DNA from: Beverwykella pulmonaria
Lineage: Eukaryota; Ascomycota; Dothideomycetes; Pleosporales; Melanommataceae
Assembly: GCA_001599595.1 (NCBI GenBank)
Contig: BCHH01000021.1
Coordinates: 242,287 to 306,286, forward strand
Length of the DNA stretch: 64,000 nucleotides
Direction of reading: 5' to 3'
In this document: positions 45,615-56,489 of the stretch, one piece after another
Numbering within the stretch: position 1 is the first letter of the stretch
How the letters are laid out: every line of letters starts with the position of its first letter
Position numbers and translations under genes: made by a program
Notes under the pieces: generated by a model
Seen by the model: the letters and a program-made list of their open reading frames with translations, nothing else
Told to the model about the DNA's origin: nothing
Database searches by the model: none

Positions 45615-47018
45615 TCAGTTGGCTAGGGAGATCTTGCGTTCGAGCTCTCCACCCTCGGCCATGTCGTCCTCCCAATCGTACTGCCACGTGCCATCAGCCA
45701 TGAACGGCTGTTTCCTCATAAACTTAGATACATCCCATTGCATCTTGAGCACCTCGAGATATCCAGCCACCTCCCTAAGCACGTCGCCCTTCATGTCCTC
45801 CTCGCTGCCGGCGAACTCGGGTATCAGCAATAGATTGTTAGGCTGGGCGCTGGCCTTAATGATCGTGTCGTCAATGAGAACGGTGTTGTGCTGTCCAAAC
45901 CGCTTCCCGTACTCGTAATCCGGGATTTGCGCTTGGATCTCCTCCTTATTCCAAATGATATTGAGATCTTTGTAGACTTGCACGTTCAGATTGTAGTGCT
46001 CTGGCGCAAGACTAAAGGACTCTCGAGCCAAGCATGCAACCAGCATGGAACGCAAATCGTCATCGAGAACGTTGTCGACGATAACCTTAACATTTTCCGG
46101 CTTAGCACTAGACCATACGATAACGGAGAAGTTTTCGAAGAGATATCGTAGAAACGGCTTCAAAAATGGGCGAGCAACCATGCGTGTTGCCTGTTTGCGC
46201 GGATTCGGGCGATGTATGAGCGTCCCATTGAGGTCAAGAATAACCAGCACTCGGTCGGGTGGGTCGATCACAAAGGGCTCTTCAGCAGCTTGCGCGACAT
46301 ATTCGGGTGTAGGTGTCGGTCCCGGCAGCATAATCTTCTCGTGGCTGTGGACCTTGCGAGGTACCTTAGTCTGGACCCGCACAGGCTGTACAGCATCCAT
46401 TTTCTTCTTATTCTTCTTCGACCGAGGCGTCTGGTAGATCTTGGCAGGAGGTCTGTTTCGTTTGTTAATTCGGAAGCTCTTTGACTTGTACGCCCGCACA
46501 AGGTGGGGGTAGTCATACTGCACCTCGGTGGGGATAGTCTCCGGCGCCGAATACTGAGGATACTGGTAAATTTGAGGAAGGCAGGCAGCGGGCGACCCAT
46601 TATTGCCTAGGTGGGCAAAAGGATGGGTCTGGCCAAGGGAAAAGGACGCTGGATAGCCGTTGTATTGCTGGTGCATTGGCTCATAATGCTGCTGCCAGAG
46701 GCCCTGCCCCGGGTACCGATACTGGGAACTGTTCGCGTAGTACTGAGCATACTGGGCCGCGTAAGGGTTATTAATGGCGTCCCAAGACGGCGGCTGCGGA
46801 GGTTGCGGTTGACCTAGCGAGGGCGCGCTCTGTCGATCTGGCTGCTGTGGGTCGGTTTCTGAGCTGTTCGCGTTCGGATCATTCATATTGGCTGCCTTCT
46901 GTAGGATATCACTGTAGCCGCCGTCGAGGCTGAGAGCAGTCTTGTCGACGTTGTTAGTTGCGACGTCTAGGTCGTGGAATTGGAAAGTGTACCGTGAGTT
47001 TAGTGCTGCGGAAGGCAT
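45615..47018 (-). CDS. FCP1/NIF-like (NLI-interacting factor) HAD phosphatase homologue
   Basis: 467 aa, single exon. Residues 1-180 are low-complexity (Gln/Pro/Tyr/Asn-rich), then a basic patch RSKKNKKKMD (about 199-208). The HAD/FCP1-homology domain begins at about 255: VLVILDLNGTLIHR, then VIVWSSAKPENVK, the cysteine-containing ACLARESF, and NTVLIDDTIIKASAQPNN (motif with the metal-binding DD). The first motif is DLNGT (262-266) where FCP1/SCP1 phosphatases have DLDGT/DLDET; the nucleophile Asp262 is kept but the second acid is Asn. Role unknown; homologues dephosphorylate proteins such as the RNA polymerase II CTD. Divergent with Rrp36 across about 345 bp. An alternative in-frame start exists at Met45. 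Confidence 0.85.
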   Translation of the reverse strand: MPSAALNSRYTFQFHDLDVATNNVDKTALSLDGGYSDILQKAANMNDPNANSSETDPQQPDRQSAPSLGQPQPPQPPSWDAINNPYAAQYAQYYANSSQYRYPGQGLWQQHYEPMHQQYNGYPASFSLGQTHPFAHLGNNGSPAACLPQIYQYPQYSAPETIPTEVQYDYPHLVRAYKSKSFRINKRNRPPAKIYQTPRSKKNKKKMDAVQPVRVQTKVPRKVHSHEKIMLPGPTPTPEYVAQAAEEPFVIDPPDRVLVILDLNGTLIHRPNPRKQATRMVARPFLKPFLRYLFENFSVIVWSSAKPENVKVIVDNVLDDDLRSMLVACLARESFSLAPEHYNLNVQVYKDLNIIWNKEEIQAQIPDYEYGKRFGQHNTVLIDDTIIKASAQPNNLLLIPEFAGSEEDMKGDVLREVAGYLEVLKMQWDVSKFMRKQPFMADGTWQYDWEDDMAEGGELERKISLAN

Positions 47019-47363
47019 CGAGCAAACAACGCACAGATTTTCTTAGCGATAGTATCGTGTTTGACCGGTGAGAAGGAGGTTGACTGTGGCATCAACAAGA
47101 GGCTGTGATGGTAGTGATCAGTTGAAAGGTTTGCTGCCTGGGTGAGAAGAATTGCCGCGGCGGTAAATTATCGGCAGGGCACGGGCCACGTCTAAGTGGG
47201 ATATCGAAAACATTCCATGCTTCCATGGTCAAGCTGTACACCATCCAGGCGCATACGACAGTACTGTGCAAACGCGATCCGATCCTTTTGGCCGATCCCC
47301 GGAATCGCATCTTCGAGTAAGATATTGTAAAAGCGCCCATTCCAAATCGATTTCCTTGGCCCA
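47019..47363. promoter_or_regulatory. Divergent promoter, phosphatase homologue / rrp36
   Basis: 345 bp between divergent ATGs; both promoters must lie here. No specific motif recognised. Confidence 0.5.
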
Positions 47364-48564
47364 ATGCCTCTCGAGAAAAAGTTAAACCGCACGCTTCGGG
47401 CGGCGGAAGAGGACTCGGACAGTGAAGAGTACTACGAGGTTACTGATAGATCATCGCCATCTATCATCGATACAGGCGACAGCGCAGACATAATAAGTTC
47501 AGGTTCCGAGGATGAAGAAGGCGAGGGTGTGCGTGAGGAAGAGGATGCAGTAAGATTTCTAAGAGAGAAATTTGGCTCAAGCTAATTCTCATCAGTCAGA
47601 AGACTCAGACGAGGATCAGTATGAGATGCGAATGAGCAAGGTCTCGTTTGGCGCATTAGCCAAGGCACAAGAATCGCTCTCCAAGGAACAGGCCAGTCGG
47701 AAACGAAAGCGCGGCGACGGCACATCTGCATCACAGGAAGAAAAGCTGCAAGCACTACGAGAGAGACTGCGGGCTCTGAAGGCGGAGAAGCTTGCAGCAG
47801 CTCCACTCTCAAAGCCCAACAAAAAGGCGAAGACGTCCGAAAAGGCTTCCGCAAAGGCCCAACAAAAACATGACGACGAGGATGCGGATGAGGATGAGGA
47901 TGAGGATGAGGAGACAGATGGTGACTCGTCTGAGCCTGAGGCAGCACCGTTTGCGCGTTCTAGCAAGCATGCGCCTAGGGTCCAATCGAGCAAGCGTGCT
48001 GTTACTAGAAAGCGAACTGCTGTCGAGGTGAAGAAGCCCGTATTTCGAGACCCCCGTTTCGATCAACTCTCCGGAATCGGACCGAACGAAATTACGCTGA
48101 AGAATCGATATTCCTTCCTCGACGACTACAGGGCCTCGGAGATGGCAGATCTCCGGGCCGCCATCAAGAAGACCAAGAACGAAGCAGAGAAGGCGCAACT
48201 GAAGCGGCAACTACTGTCGATGGAGTCTCAGCAAAAGGCACGAGAAGCAAAGGAAAAGCAGCAAGAGATCTTGCAAAAGCACAAGAAGGAGGAAAAGGAG
48301 CTGGTCAAGCAGGGGAAGCAGCCCTTTTACCTGAAGAAGGGTACGTCTTTCTACCACTTGTTTCCACGATACCCAGTACCCATTCTTCCACCATATCCGT
48401 TCCAGAATACTAACCTTTTTCTAGCCGAGCAAAAGAAACTCGCCCTCATCGATCGCTTCCAAAACATGAAGTCGAAGCAGCGTGCTCATGTCATCGAGCG
48501 GCGCCGCAAGAAGACGACGGCGAAAGAGCGGAAGAACATACCTGCCGACCGGCGGGGAGCGTGA
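47364..48564 (+). CDS. rrp36: rRNA processing protein Rrp36
   Basis: Nucleolar component of the 90S pre-ribosome/SSU processome needed for early pre-rRNA cleavages (family knowledge). Three exons: 47364-47549, 47596-48340, 48425-48564, total 356 aa. Intron 2 (48341-48424, 84 bp) is frame-neutral and lacks a stop, so an unspliced reading would add 28 residues. Splicing joins PFYLKK to AEQKKLALIDRFQNMKSK, the conserved core. Upstream, the family block KPVFRDPRFDQLSG and YSFLDDYRASEMADLR is intact. The N-terminus is acidic (SDSEEYYEV..SEDEEGEG) and the middle carries a DEDADEDEDEDEETD run and basic nuclear-localisation-like patches. The C-terminus ends RRRKKTTAKERKNIPADRR. Confidence 0.92.
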
Positions 48565-49259
48565 AACATCATCACCAAAGCACTAGACGTAGTTATGCAC
48601 CATCACAAGTATACAGTTCGTCGAAGCGATATTTCATTCGCCTCGGAAGAATTGCATGCATGCTGTACCTATGACAAGCTGCAGAGCTAATTTAGCTGTC
48701 CCAGCCTCTCGTGCTCACGGGACTCCCTGCATCGTGAGAACCGTCTTTTTCCCCGCTTGATCAGTTCATGCACAGTATGTATCCGCAACGTCTAGGACTT
48801 TGCGCTCCGCTCCCATTCAAACGATGGTGTTCCCAGCCAGCCACCACGGCGCAACCTTCCATGCACATATCCAACGCCACCACGATGGCATTCTGCACAC
48901 TAAATGACACGCAGCCGTAGCTGTTCGCAGGATTGGCGTTCGCGATCGCCGCGATCCCTGATAGTGTGTCCAAGCTGCGGGGACGGTGTTGCAAGCAGGG
49001 ATTACCAAGGCCGCTGCCGCCAACTTCGTCATCTACGTCATAGCTGTGATTCTGCCCCTCCCAACCTCCTAAATGTCCTGCTTTTTAAGAGCAGCGCGGC
49101 CACCTGAAGCGTAGTATTCTATCTTCCAGTCTTGCTCGTCCTTCCCGTTTTCGTCTGCGATTTTGGTTGTTTGGATACCTTGTTGTCTTTCTTCTATCCA
49201 GTTTTTCTATAATTTAAACCACAACACACCAAAGTCACCTCACAGCTCTCCTGCCCATC
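48565..49259. promoter_or_regulatory. Intergenic: rrp36 3' flank and BTB gene promoter
   Basis: About 700 bp between two plus-strand genes. CT-rich sequence (49110-49200) just before the BTB gene looks like a fungal promoter/leader. No gene seen. Confidence 0.45.
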
Positions 49260-50325
49260 ATGCCGGACGTCACGCAAGAAAAGCCGCTCCATGAGTATGT
49301 CTCTTCTACACTTCACTGTTGCTTGTCGCAATTGTTGCATACACTCCCCTAGCCGAGTCACAGCTCCAAATCGCCTCGCATTCCCAGCTCACCCTGCCCC
49401 TCTTCCATTACCACATTCCTTTCATCCCAACTAACACGGCCGCAGGCTCCTCTCCCGCTCCATGGTAGACATCTACGTCGGTCCCTCAAACACGCACTGG
49501 ATCCTGCACGAAAAACTCCTCTGCCACCACTCGCCCTTCTTCCGCAAAATATTTTACGCCAAGGGCTCCAACACCACCTCCTATGGCCTACCCGACGAAG
49601 AAGACTACCCCTTCAAGACCTTCGTCGGCTGGCTATACTCTTCTTCTCTCCCCGTGCCCCGCGAGGAGTCTGACCTAGGAGTCCTCTTCGACCTCTACCT
49701 GATGGCGGAGAAATTCCAGACACCAGCCCTCATCGCCGATGTCCTGCAGGTGGTAAGAGAGTGGTACAAGTACAGCGACACATACCCGGGCCTACGGCGC
49801 GTGCAGTACATCTACGCGAATACAGAAGACGGGAGCCCGATGCGGCACATGCTCGTGCATTCCGTGGCAAGACTGATGGTGCTGGAAAACGGCATGAAAC
49901 CCCACTGGGACAAGGCGCTGCGCAAGAACGGGCAGTTGGCTGTCGACATCATCAAGGCAATTCAGGAGTGGGGGCTGGAAGAGGACGTCGTGCCCGATGC
50001 GAGGGAGGAGCCGGAGCTGGGCGAGGACCTGGTCGACGTCGAGCAAGAGCTTAAGGAGCAGCAGCAGGAGATTGATGCCGAGGAGGAGGGCGGGAGTGTG
50101 AAAGACGGAGAGGCCGATGTGGAGGACGAGCACGATGAGGCGCATGATGACAGCGAGGATACCGTCGTGGGGTCCCCCGAGGAGAAAAAGGTGGATATCA
50201 AGTCCCAGGGCAAGGTGCAGAAGCCAAATGGGCTCACGAACGGATTTAAGAAGCTAGGTATCGAGGACGGGTTTAAGCAGATATCCAACGGGATCACAAA
50301 TGGGGACTACGGCACGCTACATTAA
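49260..50325 (+). CDS. BTB/POZ domain protein
   Basis: 304 aa from two exons, 49260-49294 (35 nt) and 49446-50325, separated by a 151-bp intron. The splice yields MPDVTQEKPLHELLSRSMVD. The BTB fold occupies about residues 15-110 (VDIYVGP..HEKLLCHHSPFFRKIF ... FKTFVGWLYSSSLP ... DLYLMAEKFQTPALIADVLQ), followed by a helical BACK-like region to about 190. The rest is acidic and Glu-rich with an NGLTNGFKKLGI tail. Stand-alone BTB proteins of fungi often act as Cul3 adaptors or dimerisation modules; the partner here is unknown. Without the 5' exon a start at the internal Met (49462) would remove the first residues of the domain. Confidence 0.85.
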
Positions 50326-53300
50326 GCAGAGTTTATGATATCGCATTTTGGTCCAGTTTGATTTGACATAGGTATGAGTATGAATGGAAGGAAAAGAATG
50401 CACACGTGGAAAAGGTCGGTGTTTGTCTACCTCATTCTGTTCTTTTCTTCTTCTTCTCATAATGCTGTTTGACGGCGACTCTGCTTCTTAATAATGTCTT
50501 AACTTTATCTTTGTGCATTGCTTGGGATCTCGTGTTTGGTGAGACTGTTTAAGCAAGTTAGTTAGCATATCTATTTAGGCCACGCAATCAAAATGTCCTC
50601 GTAATCGGCCTTACAATAATCCTTTTCACCATGTTGTTAAGTGGTATCATACACCAAGTATTGATGAACAACTCGTCGCTGCTAGGCTCTAAGCGAAAAC
50701 CCAAATGTTTGCCTGCTCATCGCATCCTACATCACGCTTATGGCGTAAAAGCATCAAGCTTGCATCTGGTCTTATCGTCTTCGCCTTCATCTTCTTCCTT
50801 ACCCACAGCCCAGCCCGTCTCGTCCCACCCTAATCAATCCCTCGCCGTGTCCTCTTGTCATGTGCTCTCTCAGCCTTAGACTCACCGCTCACCCAACCCA
50901 CATCGACATTAGAGTTGCGCCTTCTAACACCGAGATCCGTTGTCTTACAAGCTACATGATCCTCCAACTAGATCAAGATTCGCAGAACGTTGGATAAAAG
51001 GGAGCCGCAGCTAAGCGATCCCGTCTTACGAACGGGTGATCGCAGCTCCTGAGGTAATAAGTGAGGGTGTCGCAGGGTACGAATTGTCCAATGAGATATA
51101 AAATGATCTATCTCCCCCGATTGGGAAGAGCGGTGTGTAATAGTGCTATCGGAGGATGAAACACAAGTGTGATTGAGTGTAGAATACGATGAGGATGAAA
51201 GCAATTGGGTGGGCTGGGTGGAGGATTGAGTGGGTGAGAGTGGTTACTCTGCTTGCATTGAAGGGGCGTGGAGTGGTACAGTGTTTTGAGAGGCGATGTT
51301 TTTGAGGAATCAGCTCATTCTTAGGTTGGAAGAAACAGATAACGGAACATGGAGCATAAAATAGTGAGCATTTGTGTTGGAGGCTCGCATTTTATAGACT
51401 GCCTATCGAGCGCAGAGGAAGGGGGGTTTGTTGACTCAGACCTGAATTCGAGCATGATCTTGTTGTGCGATACAGATTGAACTCAGGGAGGTGAAATCGG
51501 CTCGAGACGATGATTAGCGTGTCAGAACGGTGTGTTGCACCAAGTCTAGCGTCCCTTTCTCCCACAAGACTAGACTTCGAACCTCCGATTCAGAAGGGGT
51601 ATTAGTCGTTAAGCAACAATTACTGTGAGAATATAGACTCGAAGCATAGTCGCGTTGCACTAAAACATGTTGTGATCTCCGCTAGAGTCAACTTGGCTCC
51701 ATTCAACTAATGTATACAATCTCATCAACGCGCTTGTGCTGAAATTAAGTTCTCGAGGCAAGAGATTACGGGTAAGAAAGCTCTCAGGGTGGTACTGAAC
51801 AAGTGTCGTCACATGGCCGCGAAGATGGTCCTCCGCAGCGACGAAACGGGTAGTGCAACCTAGCCAAACAAGCATCTACAGCGACGTCCACTCACCTCCA
51901 CACTCTAAAAATGTCATTAGTGTATTCCTGAAAACCATATGCCCCTACAATCCTACGCTTTTACGTAACGTTCTCTCGAGTTCAGTCCATGTAAAAGGCA
52001 TGCTAGTCAGATCCACTTCCCAAAATGTCTCTGTAGATAAGCATGTACATGCTGTACCACCTTGCGATGGGAAGAAGAAGTATTTGCGCCACCAGCTCGA
52101 CACAGCCGAGTGGAACGAGCGCAGTGCCGAACGGTGAGATTTATCGAATGTGATGGAGAAGGTGGAACGGTAGGTGGGGAGGAATGAGGTTGCACGACAG
52201 CATGGGTGCACAGGCGCGGCGCGGACGCGGGGAACTTCGGATAGACGAGGGAGTTGAAGTGCGCGTGAAGGGAAGTATCAGAATAAGGCGAAAAGATTTG
52301 AAGAAAGTGAGAATGGAAGGTGTTCGGAATAGGAGAAAGTATTTAGCAAGGAAATAACGCAAGATTGGGCTCAGTGAAAGGTTGCGATATCGAAAGCCTC
52401 ATGTAGAGGGTAGGCAATATCGCAGATTCGATAAACCAAGGTCGCGCTCCCTCACGTTGAACGCCTGTCTATCTTGAGGCCCAATCGCGGGACTTGATCT
52501 CGCTGCGTGCCAAGCCAGGTGCCTCAATATGAGATAGCATTCTGAAATGATGGAGTGCGAGGTAAACATGGTGATTTCGAACCGTTCTCGAAATAGACTT
52601 GATACAATCTATCCTGGCGCACGAAATAGAGTCGGTCTATTGTTCTCGGTGAACTACACGCATGTAGATCAGTTTTCTCAACACGCCCATGTCCTGGTCT
52701 TTCGGCTGTTATTGTTCTCGGACCCACCGGTTCCATATGGAATGTTTCCTCAGGCTACAGGTGTCTAATTATCCAGCTCCGGCCCATGGCGCTGGAGTCT
52801 GGACTGCGAGTCGTCTGGAAGGTGTACCTGTCGATCCGGCTGGGGTAGGATAAATAGAGGAAGAAATGGAAGGAGACGAACGGAAGCGAGGAATAAGATA
52901 GACGCTATAGTGTAGAAACAACTTTCCGTCAACGACAGGTGTTTCTCGTGTTCACAAGAGACACCATGGAGCCCTTGCGTACAGAATGTCCGCAGTGGTC
53001 AGGCCTGTCATATGAATCTGGCGGTCAGTCTGACTAGCTGTTCGTGCTCGCAAGGTGTTTCGGACGGCGGACGTTGGCATAAGCAGGAAACAGAAAAGGG
53101 TTCGCGCGTCTTTGACGGATTTGACATGTCGACCAAAACGGAGCGGATGGGTGGCAGCCGAGGCAGCGGGTCTGCAACCATGCTTGAATGCTGGGAGTCT
53201 GGCAAATAGGGTAGGGTGCTGCTCACGTGGTCATGGATATGCGACAAGAGCGGGGATGGGGTTTGAGGAAGATTTCAGGAAGTATCATGTGCAGTCCTTC

Positions 53301-55000
53301 ACGTCTGTTTCCTGGACGACCCCGCAGCGAGAAGTCGCGGCCGTCCAGGCAGTGGAGACTGGAGAGTGTAAGTCTGAGGCGAGATGTCTCAGGGCAAATT
53401 TTGGCTTGTGATGCGACGTACGTGATGTGATGTGCGGTGCTGGCACTATATGAGATATTGACGGGCTGCAGCACGCAGCGGGCAGAGAGCAGGAAACGGC
53501 AAATTTAATCTATCTCACGCGTGCAGGTCTAAACATACGCGGTGTGCGCAATTGCTCAGGCCGGGGCTACGGCCCAAGAGGGCAAGACGCGCGGATGAAG
53601 AGTGGTGATGCTAAGCGCAGCGAGAGAAGTTTACAGAACAGTGGCCAAACCACGTGGAAGAGGCAACCTGGCGGGTGAATTGGTTTTTTTTATTTTGCTG
53701 AGGCCTCAGGAACGCCGGCTGAAGTTGTTGGATGTCGGCATGCTCAGGGCCTAGCTCGTGTTGGTGTCGACGTGCACGCACACTGGTGCAGAAAACTTGT
53801 CGAAGAAACGAAGAGTTTCCGGTGACAGGCCGGGGCCGCGGTGTCGAGTGCGTGCGTGCGCGGACTGAAACGGCAGACAGGCGGCCATTGAGCAGCGCCC
53901 CGCGAAATTTGGTGTGCTGGGCGGGCGGGCGTGGTGTTTCGAGGCTTTCGCGATGCGTCGTCGATAGGTGGCCGCTTTGGGCGCGCTCAAACCTCCTGCA
54001 ACGGACGTGCGAGGTGCGTGAAACACTCAACCCACGGCCCAGCACGCATCAGCGGGAGGCAACGCGCTGATTGGCCCACGGGGCGCGACGGGCAAATATT
54101 GGCAATGGACGTGGAACATGCCTGGCCGGCGTGCATGCGTCAATCGGCCGCTGGAGCGTAGGCGATGGCGACCATCGATGGTGGCGATGGTATGGAGAAA
54201 CAAGCGATGTGGTTCCCTCCCCTTAAAGCTGAAGGCGCTGGTCAAGCTGAGTGGTGCGGGCTGCTGAATCCTCACCAGAATCGGTCAGCGGGCCCCTTCC
54301 AGCACTTGTGGTAAAGATGATGCGAACGAATGAGGGGTGAAACGACCAGGGCTCTGGTACAGCGGGTCCTCGTCCTGTGGTTGGTGTGGCGTCTTTGCGC
54401 GGGCCAACCACTGGACGGCTGTCCGCCGCCCGCCTCTGCTCGCCCGCAAATGCAGCGCGACAGCGCGCCAGGCGGAAATGGCACCGTGGAAGCGCTGCCC
54501 GAGCCTGCCAAATGCTCCAAGAGCCTGCCAGAGCCTGCCCGAGCCTGCCAAAGAGCCGGCCCTTGTCAGAAGTCCGGCCTCTTTGGGTGCGTCCAGGGTT
54601 CTGGTCAAACACGCTCCTGCGCCTGCCTCCTCCGCCAGCGTCCCGTCCGTGCTTTCCCATTTTTATCCCCTCCACGCCCGCAGACCCTCTCCACTCCAAA
54701 GCCTACGCTTCACGGCCTCCTCCTCCTCGTCCACCACGCCCTCGCTCCGTGGCCACTCGCTCTCTGCGCGCCGGCCGTTTCTGCTGTCGCCGCCGCTTGA
54801 GCCGCACTGCTGCGCCATCTCGTCCGGCAGCACGTACTTTGCGCCGCTCGCCGACGCTTTTTGTTACACCCGCTCTAATATTACTTAGCTGAACCCATCC
54901 TTCGACACGTAGTGTAGCGGGCCTCCCCCGACCTTCCTGCGACACACCCTCTCATCTATTTCCCTATACACAAACACATTCTCCGACACACCACAGCACC
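50326..55000. other. Long stretch (4.7 kb) with no recognisable gene
   Basis: Only short, low-quality frames on both strands. 50.3-53.5 kb is mixed; 53.5-54.9 kb is GC-rich and gives overlapping frames in five readings, an artefact of composition. There is no TE motif I can see. The final part, CT-rich with CACA tracts (54900-55000), is the leader of the next gene. Long upstream regions of this sort precede some regulatory genes in fungi; here this is only an inference. Confidence 0.5.
54501..54550 (+). repeat. GAGCCTGCC(A/C) 10-bp direct repeats
   Basis: GAGCCTGCC recurs at 54501, 54521, 54531 and 54541, spaced in multiples of 10 bp (three contiguous, one skipped). Within the GC-rich tract upstream of 55001. 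Confidence 0.75.
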
Positions 55001-56489
55001 ATGTCCACTGCCGTCGCTGCACCCCCGGTCTCTGCGGCCCATGCGCCGCAGGCCCTGGACGGAGTCGGCTCGTCGAGGACATATGCTACCATTGCGCCCT
55101 CCACTTCGTCACCTCACGTCGTGACGCCCAACTCCAAGAGCTCCAAACTGGTCACCGAAAATGCTTCACCTACCTCTTCCAGTGACAGCTCCTCGCACCA
55201 GCAGCGAGCGGAGGGCAAGCGCTCACCACTTTCGTATGTCTCTTATCGTCCCTACTCGTTCTTCCACTACTTCTTCCTTCCGCCCTCCATCCTCCTCTTC
55301 CTCCTCCGCCTCCAATTCTGCCTCACCACCCAGACAAGATGCCACGTCTAACCGTAAACCTTCTCGCAGGGCACGTGGTCCTCCCGCACCCAGGATAGTT
55401 GTAAAGAAAGAGCCGTCGTCGCCAGACCTTACCACTTCCCGCCATCGACCACGACGACTCGACCTTTCCAACCACAACATTGTCCATTCCTCCGGTGCCC
55501 TCACGGCCCGCCCGGCCGCACCCATGAGCTCCAAGGATAGCGCAACCATTATGCAAGACGTCGGACTCGCCTGCCTATCGCCGGGCTTCCATACCCAGGA
55601 CCCCACCATGAGGGAACAGCTCCAGAGAAGCATTGACGTAAGAGAGAGGCAAAGACAGATTATTGAGCAACGCCAGAAGCATGGCGGCAAGGGACCTCAG
55701 GACGACGACTCGTCTCGACAGGACGCGAACCCGTTCCAACGCAGCATGGACACGCCCAGCAGCTCGCGACGGAAGAGACCACCACCTGGACTCACCATTG
55801 CTCCTCCCTCTCACCAACAGTTTGCCAACGAGCGTGTCATACAATCTGCACCAATCAACCAGTCCTTCACCGGTCTGCGCAGCCTCCCGCCATCCCGCCA
55901 TGTTGCCAACGGGCCGTCAAATCTGTCACAGACATCGCACATTCACCACGTACCGGCGCAGCAAACAAATAACCGACTGCCCCCGATCTCAGACGTCTTC
56001 CCCGAACCCCTCGGCGCTCCTCGCAGCCACTATAATAACAGCCCTGGCAACTCGTCGCATTCGAACCACCAGCCTACCATGCCGTCTCCTAGCTTCCCTC
56101 ACAACAACCAACAGGGACCTCAGTCTGCTCGTCCGCGTGAGTACAAGTCCGCTGAGGAGGCAGTTCAGTCACTATCAGGAGGCCGTGAGGATCTCCTGCC
56201 TCGCATTGTTCACTACGGCGGCCACCAACCCCCAACCCCGCCATCGCCTATGCCGAACAAGAACGCATCGCAGGCCTATCCCCAAAACATGGATCTTCAC
56301 CGGAGCGGCAGCTCAAGGAGGAGAGGGCGAGACGAATACGAGCGAGACATGGGAACACCGCCACTCGGGCGCCAACAACCACGAGTCGGACCCTTTGGCG
56401 AGGGCCGTGACACGCCGGAAACCCAGCGAAAGAAAAAGGAAGAATTTATTCAACTCTGCGCACGAGCTTGGGACCTGTTCCACTCATGA
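55001..56489 (+). CDS. Uncharacterised, largely disordered fungal protein
   Basis: 462 aa from two exons, 55001-55233 and 55334-56489 (100-bp intron, donor GTATGT; acceptor CAG at 55331-55333). An acceptor at 55367-55369 (CGCAG) would also keep the frame and drop 12 residues. Ser/Pro/Gln/His-rich throughout. Short conserved-looking blocks: RARGPPAPRIVVKKEPSSPD, TIMQDVGLACLSPGFHTQDPTM, REQLQRSIDVRERQRQIIEQ (helical) and the C-terminal KKKEEFIQLCARAWDLFHS. I do not recognise a characterised family; the KKEP motif may be a SUMO site (psi-K-x-E), hinting at a nuclear protein. Preceded by a 4.7-kb gene-free region. Confidence 0.65.

Noticed and set aside
47582..48210. Minus-strand and other-frame ORFs rich in Ser or in Leu/Ile opposite rrp36
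   Set aside because: They are readings of the Asp/Glu-rich repeat of Rrp36; the plus-strand frame carries the family motifs.
51553..51620. tRNA-like string (TTCGAACCTCC) in the gene-free region
   Set aside because: The T-arm stem does not pair and no acceptor or anticodon stem can be drawn.
54330..54945. Several overlapping long frames (up to 183 codons) on both strands
   Set aside because: They coexist in five frames of a GC-rich tract with direct repeats, a composition artefact; none has a recognisable motif.
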